In this document: positions 24,358 through 34,572 of the stretch, piece by piece | Position numbering within the stretch: the stretch's first letter is position 1 | How the letters are laid out: the number at the start of each line of letters is the position of its first letter | From: Histoplasma ohiense | Lineage: Eukaryota; Ascomycota; Eurotiomycetes; Onygenales; Ajellomycetaceae | Direction: 5' to 3' | Length of the DNA stretch: 64,000 nt | Assembly: GCA_017607445.1 (NCBI GenBank) | Contig: JAEVHH010000001.1 | Span: 5,642,001 to 5,706,000, forward strand | Program-made: the position numbers and the translations under genes | Notes under the pieces: generated by a model | The model's database searches: none | Told to the model about the DNA's origin: nothing | What the model saw: the letters and a program-made list of their open reading frames with translations, nothing else

Positions 24358-25669
24358 AAATTTGACCGTTAAATCTTGACATTTTCAATCAAAACAAGGA
24401 TTCGATTTAACTCTGGTTTTTTCCCTCTTTCGTCAAATGAACCTATTTCCTTTGTCATTTAGATTCCTTTTATTTTGTTTATTGTTTTTTTTTTTTGGTG
24501 AATGTTCACACAAACCCTGTTGTTTTGTCATTTTTTCGTTCCATTTTAGTTTTCCCTGTACACATACCAGCCTGTTCATTTCATTTTAATGCGCCCCATA
24601 CTTGGTGTTGGAGTTTATCTTACGTGTCATCTGCTTTATTTCCGCATAAGCAACCATCGTCATTCTTATCCTGGTCTCAGGGGAATGTTTTATTACTTTT
24701 TGTTCACGGTCACCAAGGGATTAGGGGGAAGGCGAGAAAGTTCCCTTTTATGATGATTTTTTTTTCTTAATTTCTCTTTTCTTTTGTCAACTGGGCGGGA
24801 AGCGCGGCGGTGGGTAAAACTCAAGGCAGAAAAAGTGTTACGTGTTTTTTCTGAATGTCGAACAAAAAAGCGAGCCGGAACACGGGGAGGAAGGAGAAAG
24901 GTATTTTGGTTTTGTTGGCTGGTTGAACCCGTCTAACCCAACCGAGTCGAAGTCGACCCAACCATTTTTCCGCAGGTACATGTTATTTTATAGCAGACCG
25001 CAGCATTTGGGTGAGAATTCTATGGTTGGATTGGTTTGGGTTGCAGTAGACGAGGTCGTGGAAGCGTGGTTTTCTTTACACCTCCCACCTCCCCTCCCTC
25101 AACTCTCCTTGAAACCCACCCTCCTCTATTCCGTTGTTCAAGATTAGAATATTACCATTCTCCTCTCTTATAGTATTTTATTATCAGTTGGCTTTCATAT
25201 ACCTATTTAGTTCCGTAAATGATTTTCTCCTTCGCGTTGCTGCCTCCCTACCCTTCTTTTCGTCACCCTCTTATATTCTTGTTTCCCAGTGTCAAGCCGT
25301 TTTCCGTTACCACACTGGTTTAACATGCGGGACAGTCATGGGTCCAACTATCCTTATACCTCTATCCCCATTCCCCCAGATACAACCTGTTCGCATTATC
25401 CCCCTTAAAATTCAGAGGATGGCCGCAAATGCGCTGGTGTTATGGTACCTGTACAGCAAGTAGTACAATTGAAACTCTGGAAGGTTTCTGCGAGGTTCAA
25501 TTTCTGCAAGCATATCGTTCACTGCTATTGACAATTTTGCATCTCGGATTCTAGCACAAGGTCCCATTCACGGAACTCCTGATTTCTGACTTAAAATACC
25601 CCAGTGATTCACTCTCTCCTGTGCGAATGAATTGGTTCCAAGCCCCTTAAACGCGTACATATCTAGACC
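24358..25669. other. SSC1 3' flank and intergenic region
   Basis: A T-rich 3' untranslated region is followed by sequence with several short frames but no domain or convincing splice pattern. No gene is supported. Confidence 0.55.
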
Positions 25670-25694
25670 AAAAAAAAAAAAAAAAAAAAAAAAA
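25670..25694. repeat. 25-base poly(A) tract
   Basis: Uninterrupted run of A that ends seven bases before the ATG at 25702 proposed for the tentative gene downstream. It is seen directly. Confidence 0.9.
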
Positions 25695-25701
25695 TCAGTG
25701 G

Positions 25702-26670
25702 ATGGGCTTCCTCGTCACATTCACACCAGCCAAGCTCAACGCTTTTCATTTACAAACTGCCCCTGCCACGTTCACCCTTTCGCTTTGGCAGCTATTTTCA
25801 TACCAATTGTTTCGAGATATCAAAGCCCTACGCGAATGCATAGCTGCTAAAAACGGGGCAATGGCCGGTTTCCATTCTGACCTCCCCCAATTGACCTTTT
25901 CACATCCACCACCCCAGAGAGAAATCAGTCATTCGTCACCATTCCTTCTCGTTACAGATCACTTTTCTTACCCCCTCCGAAATCAATGCTAGAATCAACA
26001 TCCGGCTTTCCCCAGAAAAAAGCAATCAAAAAGGGCTAAATCCAAAAATAAGGAAAAATGACATCAACCGCCCTGGCCAGCATAAATCGCGCATCAAGAA
26101 ATACCTCCAGCGTAAGGTCGATTTATACGTAGAGCGCAGCGAAGTCTTACGCGAACGCAAGGCTGCCGACACGGCTGTAGCTGAGAAGCGCAAACGGGAG
26201 GATGAGGCCTTTAAGGCGGAGGTTGGGAGGGCGAATGTGAAGCAGCGGGTACGTTCACACGTTTGACCTTTGACTCTTATTTTGGTTCTCATTTTATCAT
26301 TTTTCCTCTTTCCTCTTTCTGTTTTTATTTTTCCTTGTTCATTTATCACTTCAATTCAAATTTCCTTTCATTTTGCCTGGGAACCATTTAGTGAAAACAA
26401 ACTGACGTATTCGTTTCAATTATAACTATCGACTTGGGAGGGTTGACGAAGGGGGAAATGTCGTTGATGGCTGATCAGGCCTCTACGACTGCAAGGGCTC
26501 AGAGAAAGAAGGAGAAAAGGAGGATGAAGGAGATGAAGCGGCGGATTAGGAGGATTGCATGGGAAGGGAGAAAAATGCAGACGGCAACAATGTCTACTTG
26601 TTGTTGGTATGTTATCCAGGTGAAGGCTGTGGCTGTCGGGTTCGTCTGGCCCCTCTTATTTTCAAGTTGA
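25702..26670 (+). CDS. Tentative Lys/Arg-rich helical protein, three exons
   Basis: A phase-consistent model joins 25702-25867, 26016-26248 and 26452-26670. The middle exon is the best supported: it reads KNDINRPGQHKSRIKKYLQR, then KVDLYVERSEVLRERKAADT and AVAEKRKREDEAFKAEVGR, a charged continuous helix ending at a GTACGT donor. The third exon continues with SLMADQASTTARAQRKKEKR and MKEMKRRIRRIAWEGRK. The first exon (MGFLVTFTPAKLNAFHLQ) and its weak GTTTCC donor are the least certain parts, as is the tail after 26600. I do not recognise the family. The basic, coiled-coil-like composition could fit a nucleic-acid-binding or mitochondrial-ribosome-associated protein, but that is only inference. 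Confidence 0.4.
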
Positions 26671-27269
26671 CAAGCCCCCTATTTCAATTTGCGTGGCATA
26701 GGAGAAGAAGTGATTCCCCTGCATATACTTTGTTTTAATTTATTCAGTGTGCTGACGGTCTCCTTCCTCCTCGCGTAGCCGTGAACAAAGAAGCCATGGA
26801 TGCCTGTCCTGTCACCACCATAGAGATGCCATTGAAAAGCCCTTGTCGACAGCAGGATGGTCAGATACAAGGGAGCATCTTTTGGTATCCCATGTTAAGC
26901 TAGAGTTAGTAAAGAAAGAAGAGGGAGTGGATGACGAGGGGAAAAATGTTTCTTTGACGGTGATTTACTCGACACCGTCTCAAATATTCAAAACTAGCAC
27001 CTGAGTGCTCCAGATACACAACTTAGTAGTCAGCAGATAGATAGACGTTTTCATAGAAAATTTACAGAAGACAGATGGACGACAGTCTTGCGGAAAGACT
27101 AAAGTTCTCCGCTCATAACTAGCTAGGTAAAGCTCTGCCTCAGCTTGAGCGGGGAAAGCCGACTCTCAAACTGCAGCCGCTGACATCATAAAGATGAACC
27201 GATTGAAATTCTATTTAACCCTGCAAATGACAACCGCTTAGAGACACTTCCATTTCCTTCAGATATTAT
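26671..27269. other. Intergenic region
   Basis: AT-rich sequence upstream of the macro-domain gene. No supported frame, repeat or RNA gene was seen. Confidence 0.6.
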
Positions 27270-28142
27270 ATGTGGAAAAACATCATCATGTCGTCCCCTC
27301 CGACTCCAACACCCAACCCCCTCATCGACCTCCCTGAAATCCTCCTCCTTTGCAGAGAAAAGGAAAACATAGTTGCCTTCCAGGACGCCCTCCGCAAGTA
27401 CTGGCCTGCGGTCACCTTCTTCTCCCCTTCTTCATCCACCACCACCTCCCCCCAACCGACCCAACAAGCCGAGCAAAAGATCAAAATAGTCCCCCTCAAT
27501 GAACGCCTTAACACCGTCCCACATACCCAACCCTTCGACCTGGTCGTTTCCCCCGCCAATTCCTATGGCCGTCTTGACGGCGCCTTCGACGACGCCATCT
27601 CCCGCACCTTCTGTCTGCCCGACCACCCGTACCTCACCTTAACGCGTGCTGCGCAGAAAACGCTCTACGAGCGCTGGCGCGGTTATGCGCCGCCGGGCAC
27701 CTGCACGCTGGTACCGTTTCCGGAGGAGATAGTGAATGCGGGAAAGGCGCTGGGGGGCTGTAGGTGGGTGGCTCTGTGTCCGACGATGCGTATGCCGGAG
27801 AATGTGGTGTGGGATCGGGAGGTTGTTTATAAGTGTGTGTGGTCGTTGATGGGGGAGGTAGAGAGGTGGAATCGAGAGGTCAGAGAGGAAGGGGATGGCG
27901 GGGAGGAGAGGGGGGAGAAAGCCAGGAGGAGGAGGATTGATAGGATCTTAATGCCCCCGTTGGCGGTTGGGGTAGGGAAGGTCAGTAAGGAGAGGTGGGC
28001 GGGTCAGGCTGTGTTGGCTATGAAGCATTTTGTGGATGCGTTGGAGAGGCCGGAGAGGTGGGGGAGGCTGGACTGGGAGGAACTTAGGAAGGATTCATTT
28101 GAGGTTGAAACGACGTGGAAGCCTGAGGAGAGGAGAAAGTAG
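27270..28142 (+). CDS. Macro-domain-like protein (YMR087W type)
   Basis: Single-exon protein of 290 residues related to the macro-domain-like proteins typified by yeast YMR087W, thought to bind or process ADP-ribose derivatives. The diagnostic segment is FDLVVSPANSYGRLDGAFDD near residue 90, in which the ANSxG core matches the ADP-ribose-binding loop. Later blocks TCTLVPFPEEIVNAGKALGG and RWVALCPTMRMPENVVWD fit the rest of the fold, as does the C-terminal LMPPLAVGVGKVSKERWAGQ. A second in-frame Met at 27288 (MSSPPTPTP) gives 284 residues and may be the true start. A Glu/Arg-rich stretch (EEGDGGEERGEKARRRR) is inserted before the last strand. The gene has strongly biased, GC-rich sequence compared with its flanks. 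Catalytic activity cannot be judged from sequence alone. Confidence 0.85.
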   Translation: MWKNIIMSSPPTPTPNPLIDLPEILLLCREKENIVAFQDALRKYWPAVTFFSPSSSTTTSPQPTQQAEQKIKIVPLNERLNTVPHTQPFDLVVSPANSYGRLDGAFDDAISRTFCLPDHPYLTLTRAAQKTLYERWRGYAPPGTCTLVPFPEEIVNAGKALGGCRWVALCPTMRMPENVVWDREVVYKCVWSLMGEVERWNREVREEGDGGEERGEKARRRRIDRILMPPLAVGVGKVSKERWAGQAVLAMKHFVDALERPERWGRLDWEELRKDSFEVETTWKPEERRK

Positions 28143-28842
28143 GAGGCAAGGGGTAATTAATTATGCCGTAGCTGTGAGAGGGACGTAGTTTTTATTCGTA
28201 AATTTAGAAAGACGGAGGCGGTAATGATCCAAGTATGGAAGCCTGAAGACTTCTGATCGAGTTGAACCATTTCCTGAATTAGATTATTCCACCAGTTACA
28301 TAGGTTGTACCCGCCGGTATGAAAACATATACAAGGGATGATTTGATGTACTTTTTTCTCGCCAGCGCTTACAGACACTTGAAATTCGCTGCGAGGAGGG
28401 CGAAACGTTCCACAAGAGATTCACGGCGTACGAATGTCAGAAGGAATAAATCATATCGCCAGGAACATGACGAGTTGTTGTGATTCTCGTGCATTTAACT
28501 AATTACAGAAAATCCCCTGGTTTTGGTGATAAGGAAAATCTGGTGCCCGGTGTAGCCATTGCGGAGAACTCTGTTCGCATCTGTTTTTGTCTCACAAATG
28601 GATCAGTCGAGATAAAAACTTTTTTATCAGGTTTTAGAAAGAAGTTAATTGCCAAAGGATGGCACATGCAATAAGGCCATCGAACGAATCATAGTGAGAT
28701 AGCCAGATCTTTCCAAACCCCCCCGATATATTATAGCTACACATAAAACTGTTACATATCCCCACTTACCTCCTTTCACTATACTTACTATTCAATACAC
28801 TTGTTTAGGTACGTTGGCGTACATAGGTAATACCAAATTGCC
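28143..28842. other. Intergenic region between convergent genes
   Basis: 3' flanks of the macro-domain gene (plus) and RKM5 (minus). No supported feature was seen. Confidence 0.6.
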
Positions 28843-30197
28843 CTACTCCCTTAAAACCAGCACATGAACCGCATAGCCTGACCCAGCCTTCAAACCCACG
28901 CCGAAGCCTTCCTCCTCTCCTTTTCCAACTCCCTTCTCAAGAACTTCATCACAAACCCTCCACACCCAAAAGTCCTCCAGTGACGCCTTTAGCCACGATT
29001 CAAATACATCTGGCGCCCGCAGTTGCTGCGCGATAATGCATATAGTTGGCCTCCTTTTCATGGAAATAGTTGGAGGCGCTGAAAGCAGCGTCAGTGGGGA
29101 TGCGCCATTAGAAAGAGGCGTAGGCGCATAGCCAGGGCGCAGACGACAGATTTGTGCACAGGTCTGCACGAATGGGTCGATTAGCGAATCGTTGTAAATG
29201 CAGTCGCAGGAGAGGAGGAGGTCGAAGCCGGGATCTTCTTCTTCTTTTTCTTCTTCTCCTTCTTCTCCTCTCCCCCCTTTGGTTGTTATGACTTTGGTTG
29301 ATGATGAGGAGGAGGAGGGCAGGATGACTTGTTTGAGGGTGGAAGGTGAGTCGAGCTCCCAGTCCAGCGCGATGAAGGTTACGTTCCCCGTGTTGGTGGC
29401 CGGGACAGGTCGGGATGGGGATGCGGAGCGTTTTGCATTCGAAGATTGGGTTGTTGGCGATTTACGGGAGCCGCGCCGCGACTGGCGATGATGGTTATCA
29501 TTACGCCGCAAGGTTGTGGCACTAACTTTGGTTGTAGTGTTTTCTTTGAGGTTTTCTTTTAGTAATTTATGGACGTATTCTTGGTCTGTGGCTATGTAAT
29601 GGCCGATAGATGGGGCGAGGGTGAGGGCGATAAGCCCCGAGATTCCACAGCCGAGCTCGACGACTGTAGAGTCCTGGTTTAAGATTGATGATGTCCAGAG
29701 GATATTTTGTTTGGAGGAGAGCCATTCTGCGATTAAGGGGGTGATTTTCCATAACACTGAAATCGGAGGGGATTGGAAGTTTATTTCGGCTACGTTAGAA
29801 AACGTTGATGTTTTTTTGCAAAGACGTAGACCACCAAAAGGTAAAATCAGTATAGAATAAAATGGCTTTATAAAACACATACCTGCGCCTGTAGTTCCGC
29901 CTGAACGGGATGAGGAGAGGATAGTTGGCGATTGGCGAATTTGAAAATCACGGCCATGGATGATGAAGTCGACGGTGTTGGCGCGCGAATCGACAAATCC
30001 AAGATTCTGTGAGGGGAATTCCTGCGAGTACAGGTAAAAGGCTTCTACGGTTTCCTCTCAAATAAAGAGCGTAGATCTTTTGTTCAGTATTCTGCTGCGA
30101 ATGTCGAAGTATCCCATGGATGTACATGTACAGTACCTTCCTCAGCATCCTTGACCTCAGGGCCAATCAACTTTAAGAATTCCTCGAAGTCCATCAT
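28843..30197 (-). CDS. RKM5: Ribosomal lysine N-methyltransferase 5 (RKM5), METTL21 family
   Basis: S-adenosylmethionine-dependent seven-beta-strand methyltransferase; yeast Rkm5 methylates a lysine of ribosomal protein L1. Three exons, complement(28843-29789, 29883-30056, 30137-30197), give 393 residues. The N-terminus MMDFEEFLKLIGPEVKDAEE and ETVEAFYLYSQEFPSQNLGF is typical of RKM5. SAM motif I is VVELGCGISGL near residue 119, preceded by the conserved LWKITPLIAEWL. The post-III block FDLLLSCDCIYNDSLIDPF lies near 264 and CIIAQQLRAPDVFESWL further on. Between motif I and the later block lies an unusually long low-complexity insert (Arg/Ser/Pro then Gly/Glu/Lys, about residues 150-262), which makes the protein longer than yeast Rkm5. 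Without the two upstream exons the frame would start in the wrong place. Confidence 0.92.
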
Positions 30198-31190
30198 CGA
30201 TTGATTGTAGATGGCAAATGTCACTCCATGTATATAAAGCGGATAGTCATTTTCATATTCCTTTTGGTTTGCATCTGGATGTGTCAGGAACGTTAGCTAG
30301 GTGCCCTCCTTTTCTTGATATTCCGAGTCCTCTGATTCTGATAATGGTAGCGCCGTGAGTAATAAAAAGGAAGGGAAGCACCATGTTCTTGTAGACAACA
30401 TCCGCGGAAGCACATAAATGTTCAAGTAAAGACATTTAGCCAGGTGAGCTCGTCTCCTCTTACTTTTCGGCAGCTAGCAAGGGAAGCATGGACTGGGTTA
30501 GGCGAGATGATTTTTTTTATCCCTTGTTTGATATCCACTCTGATAGCGCGCCTCCTGTAGCAGTACTAGTACTATAATGAATTTGGTATAGGTTGATCAT
30601 GGGCCATGGTTGTATGTAATCTGTAGATGTGAAAAGGATTACCCTCGGCGGTAATGGATTTCAACAATAAGATCTTGGTGCCAAGCATTACCAGGTCCGT
30701 GGAGCTCAACTCGGGTAGAATTTATTCATTGGTTATATCCGGTTAACTATCAAAAACTTGAACGTTGGTTGAAAAAACTAGATCTCATCACGGCTAAAAT
30801 CACCTTACTATTCCATGACTGGCATTGAGGACGGGACATATCGACCACACGTCAGCCGTGTGAACACGTTCTTGGAAAAATTGTACAGATCTGTACAGAA
30901 TACTGTACTTAGCAAATGCTCGGCACACCACTTTCTCGGCCACCTGGTACCAGCCACGCTAATTTAGTATGAGAAATTACCTGCTTGTGTTTGTCTTGTT
31001 GTCTTGGAGGTACTCTCTCCTACTTAATTGGCGATGTGGTACTCCGTACGGAGGACCCTACCAAAAGCATTGCGCCGGCAAAAAGACAACTAGACAGCAC
31101 TATACCTTGGTGGAAATTCACAACTGTATTTTATACTGAATGTCCAGTTCTTGATTGTTCCATTGTATGATCCTCTCCTCATCCACCACC

Positions 31191-31335
31191 ATTCAATATG
31201 TAATCTATCTGCCTATCAATCCAATCCACCTCTCATTCAACATGCAATCCACCTATCAATCTATCTTCTATTCAATGTGTAATCTGCCTGCCAATCTGGC
31301 TCCCATTTAACATGGTATCCACCTGCCACCCACCA
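31191..31335. repeat. Degenerate tandem repeat, about four units of 35-43 bases
   Basis: The core ATTCAAYATGYAATC followed by CCTATCAATC-like sequence recurs at 31191, 31234, 31270 and 31305 with increasing decay. It lies inside the inverted-repeat element. Confidence 0.6.
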
Positions 31336-31356
31336 CATAGCCAGATGAGTATTCTA

Positions 31357-31378
31357 TTAGGGTTAACCCTAACCCTAA
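31357..31378. repeat. Telomere-like hexamers in head-to-head arrangement
   Basis: One TTAGGG unit abuts TTAA and then two CCCTAA units. The block contains both strands of the common fungal telomere repeat meeting at a small palindrome. Confidence 0.75.
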
Positions 31379-31642
31379 GATTAGATGCTGGAGATGAAAA
31401 TTGGGGGAAAAAAAAAAAAAATCAATTTCATAAAAATAGAGTGTGGGGTGATCTGAAGCTAAATAAATGGAATTACTCATTAAAACACAGTGGCGCTCCT
31501 TAGCTGTATAAATTGAATCTGAGCGGCGCAATACTTTTGGTAGGGTCCTCAGTACTCTGGGCAAAGTGCCCGAGAAAGTGAAATAAGGAAGGAAAGGGCC
31601 TAAACCGTATCCAAGCCCTGCCAAGTTCTAACCGACGTTGAT

Positions 31643-31715
31643 GTTCACTATGTGCCGTGGTTAGGACATTTGACTTTGAATTTCTACCCACTTTCACATT
31701 CAAGTCGAACCCGGC
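31643..31715 (+). pseudogene. tRNA-like relic
   Basis: The segment begins TTCACTATGTGCCGTGGTTA, which resembles the 5' half of a tRNA (A-box region), and about 50 bases later has CAAGTCGAACCCGGC, which resembles a T-arm. A complete cloverleaf does not form. It may be a decayed tRNA or a SINE head. Support is weak. Confidence 0.25.
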
Positions 31716-32735
31716 AATATTTGACTGTGTCGTATGAATATAGATTTCAAATAATCCATAATTATGTTAAGTTTCAGTTTCATTCGAGCTCATGGTGATG
31801 CTTGTAATGTGTATAAATTACCAAAAAATACCTTGTTGTTTTCGGCAATAATGGCTTTTTCGCCGTCAGTCACAACAAATTTGAGCACTTTTGCGTAGAA
31901 TTTGGTGCTTTTGTGGTGGCTCAAGCTTGGTATTCACGCAGTAGTGGAAAGACGTTGCGTGAGAGGGACTCTTGGCCAAGAAAGAGCCATCGATCTTGTG
32001 GTAGTTCAAAGCGCTGGCTCAAGATCATCAAGGAGTTTAATTTTCTGGTTCCACTTTGACGCCCAGACCCGTATAAAGTTCGTATGATGGGCCTGGGCGC
32101 ATCAGCCAGCTCTGACCACAGGGAGCATTGCAAGGCACTTTTTGAATACACATTCCATGCGATTGAAAACTTGCGAAATATTTGGTACCTAAATTTCTAG
32201 TACGATTCATGGCCGAGGTTCATGTCATGTAGATGAGAGCAGTATGAAATGCAGAGGAGCACTTTCAAAGCAAGATTAATGACATGACAGTGATTGACAG
32301 TCAATCCAAGCCACCGTTTCTTCATTTACCTCAACTCACTGCCAGCAGTTGCTGATCAGTTCAAGCCAAAGCACCATACCGTCACTCGATCGTTCAAAGC
32401 CCCCGATGAAAGATGGTATTCAAGTGAAAATATGAGAATATACTCTGAATAATAATAAATTACAACATACAATACTTGCCAGCCACCTCACCGTCACAAC
32501 TGGGGGTTCTTCCTTTCACCTGTCCCACTGGAACTCTCTAAAAATAAAGATGAATGATTTGTTTCATGTTTGAGAAACACCATCATTGTTCATGTGTATC
32601 CTATGCAGGAACTTTTTTTGGCCCCCCTCGCTGTCACTCATTCCATGTGCGTTTTGATGTCACTCTGGTAGTGCAGGTACGTGTACCGTACATGCCTGTG
32701 TTCCTTCGTTACGCCTTGATGTCTGGAATATTCTG

Positions 32736-32996
32736 TACAGATGCCGCTGCGAAAAGTTTTGTCTCATGCTAAGAATTTACCTTGAAATATCCTTACTAGT
32801 GTATTGTATCTCCAGGCCACACCACCTGGAATTTAGAGACTGAGCTAGTGGGTAGGCTAGGGGTGTTGGCCTCTATAAGCCCCCTGGGACTCCCTCTCCT
32901 TTTCATTAAGAGATGCAACACAACACTTAATGCCGGTATCAGCATTTCAGCTTAAAGTATTAGCGCAAGTCAAAACTTTTCGCAGGAGCATCTGTA
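32736..32996. mobile_element. Second short inverted-repeat element, ~260 bp
   Basis: The left arm 32736-32761 (TGTACAGATGC then GCGAAAAGTTTTG) is repeated inverted at 32971-32996 with few mismatches, and weaker similarity continues inward for about 15 more bases. No coding capacity is present. It is interpreted as a second, unrelated non-autonomous element. Confidence 0.55.
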
Positions 32997-34572
32997 TGGC
33001 ACAGAAGTATCTGTTCCCGATGCGGCCTAGGCGTCGCCTCAAGAAAAAGTTCTTGCTCAAAACCGCAAGATTCGATCCACCAACGACGAGACTTGCAGAG
33101 AAAGGACTCAAAGCGGCCTGGGCGAAGTCTCTGTCCTGTCCATAGGATGCTCCTATTCGTCCAGATACAGGGAACAATGCCATGCCGTAATCCAGACAAA
33201 ATTAGTCTGGGTCTCCGCATAAGCCACAGGCCACTGCGGCCAAATGCAGTCTGGATTCTTGCAAAAGCACCAGGACAGAGCCGCCAAGACCAAAGCTGTT
33301 GAGTTCAGTCAAAACTCGACGGGGCCCAAGGGTTCGGGAGTGGGTTCTGCACTAGGAGGTGGTGGACCTGGGAAATGATGCGAGTTCATGTTTTGATGAA
33401 AATATTATTAATTCTGGACACACACTGACAACAGAGCCAAGAGTACTTCAAACTCATCTGAATTGCACCCTCCAATATCAGACATGAGCTAGCTCCTGAG
33501 CAGCTCTCTTCAACCCCAGAGTTCTCTGTCAACTAGCTACCATGCTAGTGCTTGTACAGAGTAGCTAAGAACCCTTTGTTATCTCAATCACAGCTCCTCC
33601 TTAAGCCAATGATATGAGTTGCCTTGATCCACAGATCACAAATAAATCCATATGATTATTTCAAGAGGTTGGTCTTTTTTGTGCCTTCTAGTGGGTAACA
33701 AGAGTTTCCGAGGTTGAAGCTGGTTGCCGAGCATAACTCATGGAACATGGGCCAAAGCTCCACAAGATGTAGGAAGAAGAGCAGGACGCCAGGTGCTGTG
33801 TGGATCGCAAGCAAAATCAAAGAGGTAAATGCTGCTTTCAGCAATTCTTGGTGCCCCGAGTATTTGTTGTCGCCCAGGATTATTTCTGCTCGGCTTCAAA
33901 CCAGGCTTCTGCCCAGCAACTCCGTGTACATTAATCATCCACTTGAAGCAAGCAGTCACGTATCCCGCTGTGTCTAGATCTAAATATATATCCTATCTGG
34001 GTGGCCCAGTCACTCTCATAAATATCCCAACAGAATCTTAAATTCATGGATTCGTAAATAGCATTTTGAGCGCGATATTCTGAGTCACGGGACCAAGTAT
34101 CTTTTTGTGTTTTCCTCGGCAAAATGCTGAGGCGCGGTACATGTACAGTACCTTCATTTTGCGGTATACTGAGTTTGGCAGGCTAGTAAGCCCAATACCA
34201 CAGATACGGCCGGCGCCGAGCATCTGCTATTACTTTGGCGAACCCAGCCTTGGAACCATCAGGAACTCCCACGGCCGTTCTGGCTGTGCTGGCGGGATTG
34301 GCTACCTTGGCTACCTTGGCTACGCTCGACAAATCTCCACCACCGCCTTCGTCCCACCTCCGTCCTTTTAATCCTTTCACTCTCCTCTTCTTTCTTCGAT
34401 CCTCTTCTCGTTTTCTTCTCTGCCCCCCCCTCTACCCCAAGCTGAAACGACTGATTTCTCGGTGCAGTGCCTCGAAGTCAGAGCTCATACTCTTCCTGGC
34501 TGCCTACGAACCTCTCCCATTTCGAATCCAAACCCTGCTGCCTGACAGACGTCCAGGGCCAACTCAGTCATC

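Larger units (their letters stand above)
31046..31556. mobile_element. MITE-like element with ~30 bp inverted repeats
   Basis: The left arm around 31051-31079 (GAGGACCCTACCAAAAG core, then CATTGCGCCG) recurs inverted at about 31519-31548 with one mismatch over roughly 27 bases. The arms enclose about 0.5 kb with no open frame for a transposase, as expected for a non-autonomous DNA transposon. GTAC stands just outside both arms. Exact ends and target-site duplication could not be fixed. Confidence 0.55.
30198..34572. other. 4.4 kb non-coding region with transposon-like repeats
   Basis: There is no supported protein gene. The interval holds two inverted-repeat pairs (31046-31556 and 32736-32996), a degenerate tandem repeat, a telomere-like sequence, a tRNA-like relic and decamers TGTACAGTAC at 34142-34151 (another, at 30127-30136, is in an RKM5 intron). 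From about 34,350 the sequence becomes the pyrimidine-rich leader of the acyl-CoA synthetase gene. Confidence 0.6.

Noticed and set aside
24842..25463. Two plus-strand frames of about 100 codons downstream of SSC1
   Set aside because: Located in the 3' flank, rich in Phe/Ser/Pro, without splice signals that join them in phase.
32930..33302. Overlapping frames on both strands around 33.0-33.3 kb
   Set aside because: They start in the inverted-repeat arm and share no motif with transposases or reverse transcriptases. Opposite-strand frames of equal length suggest chance.
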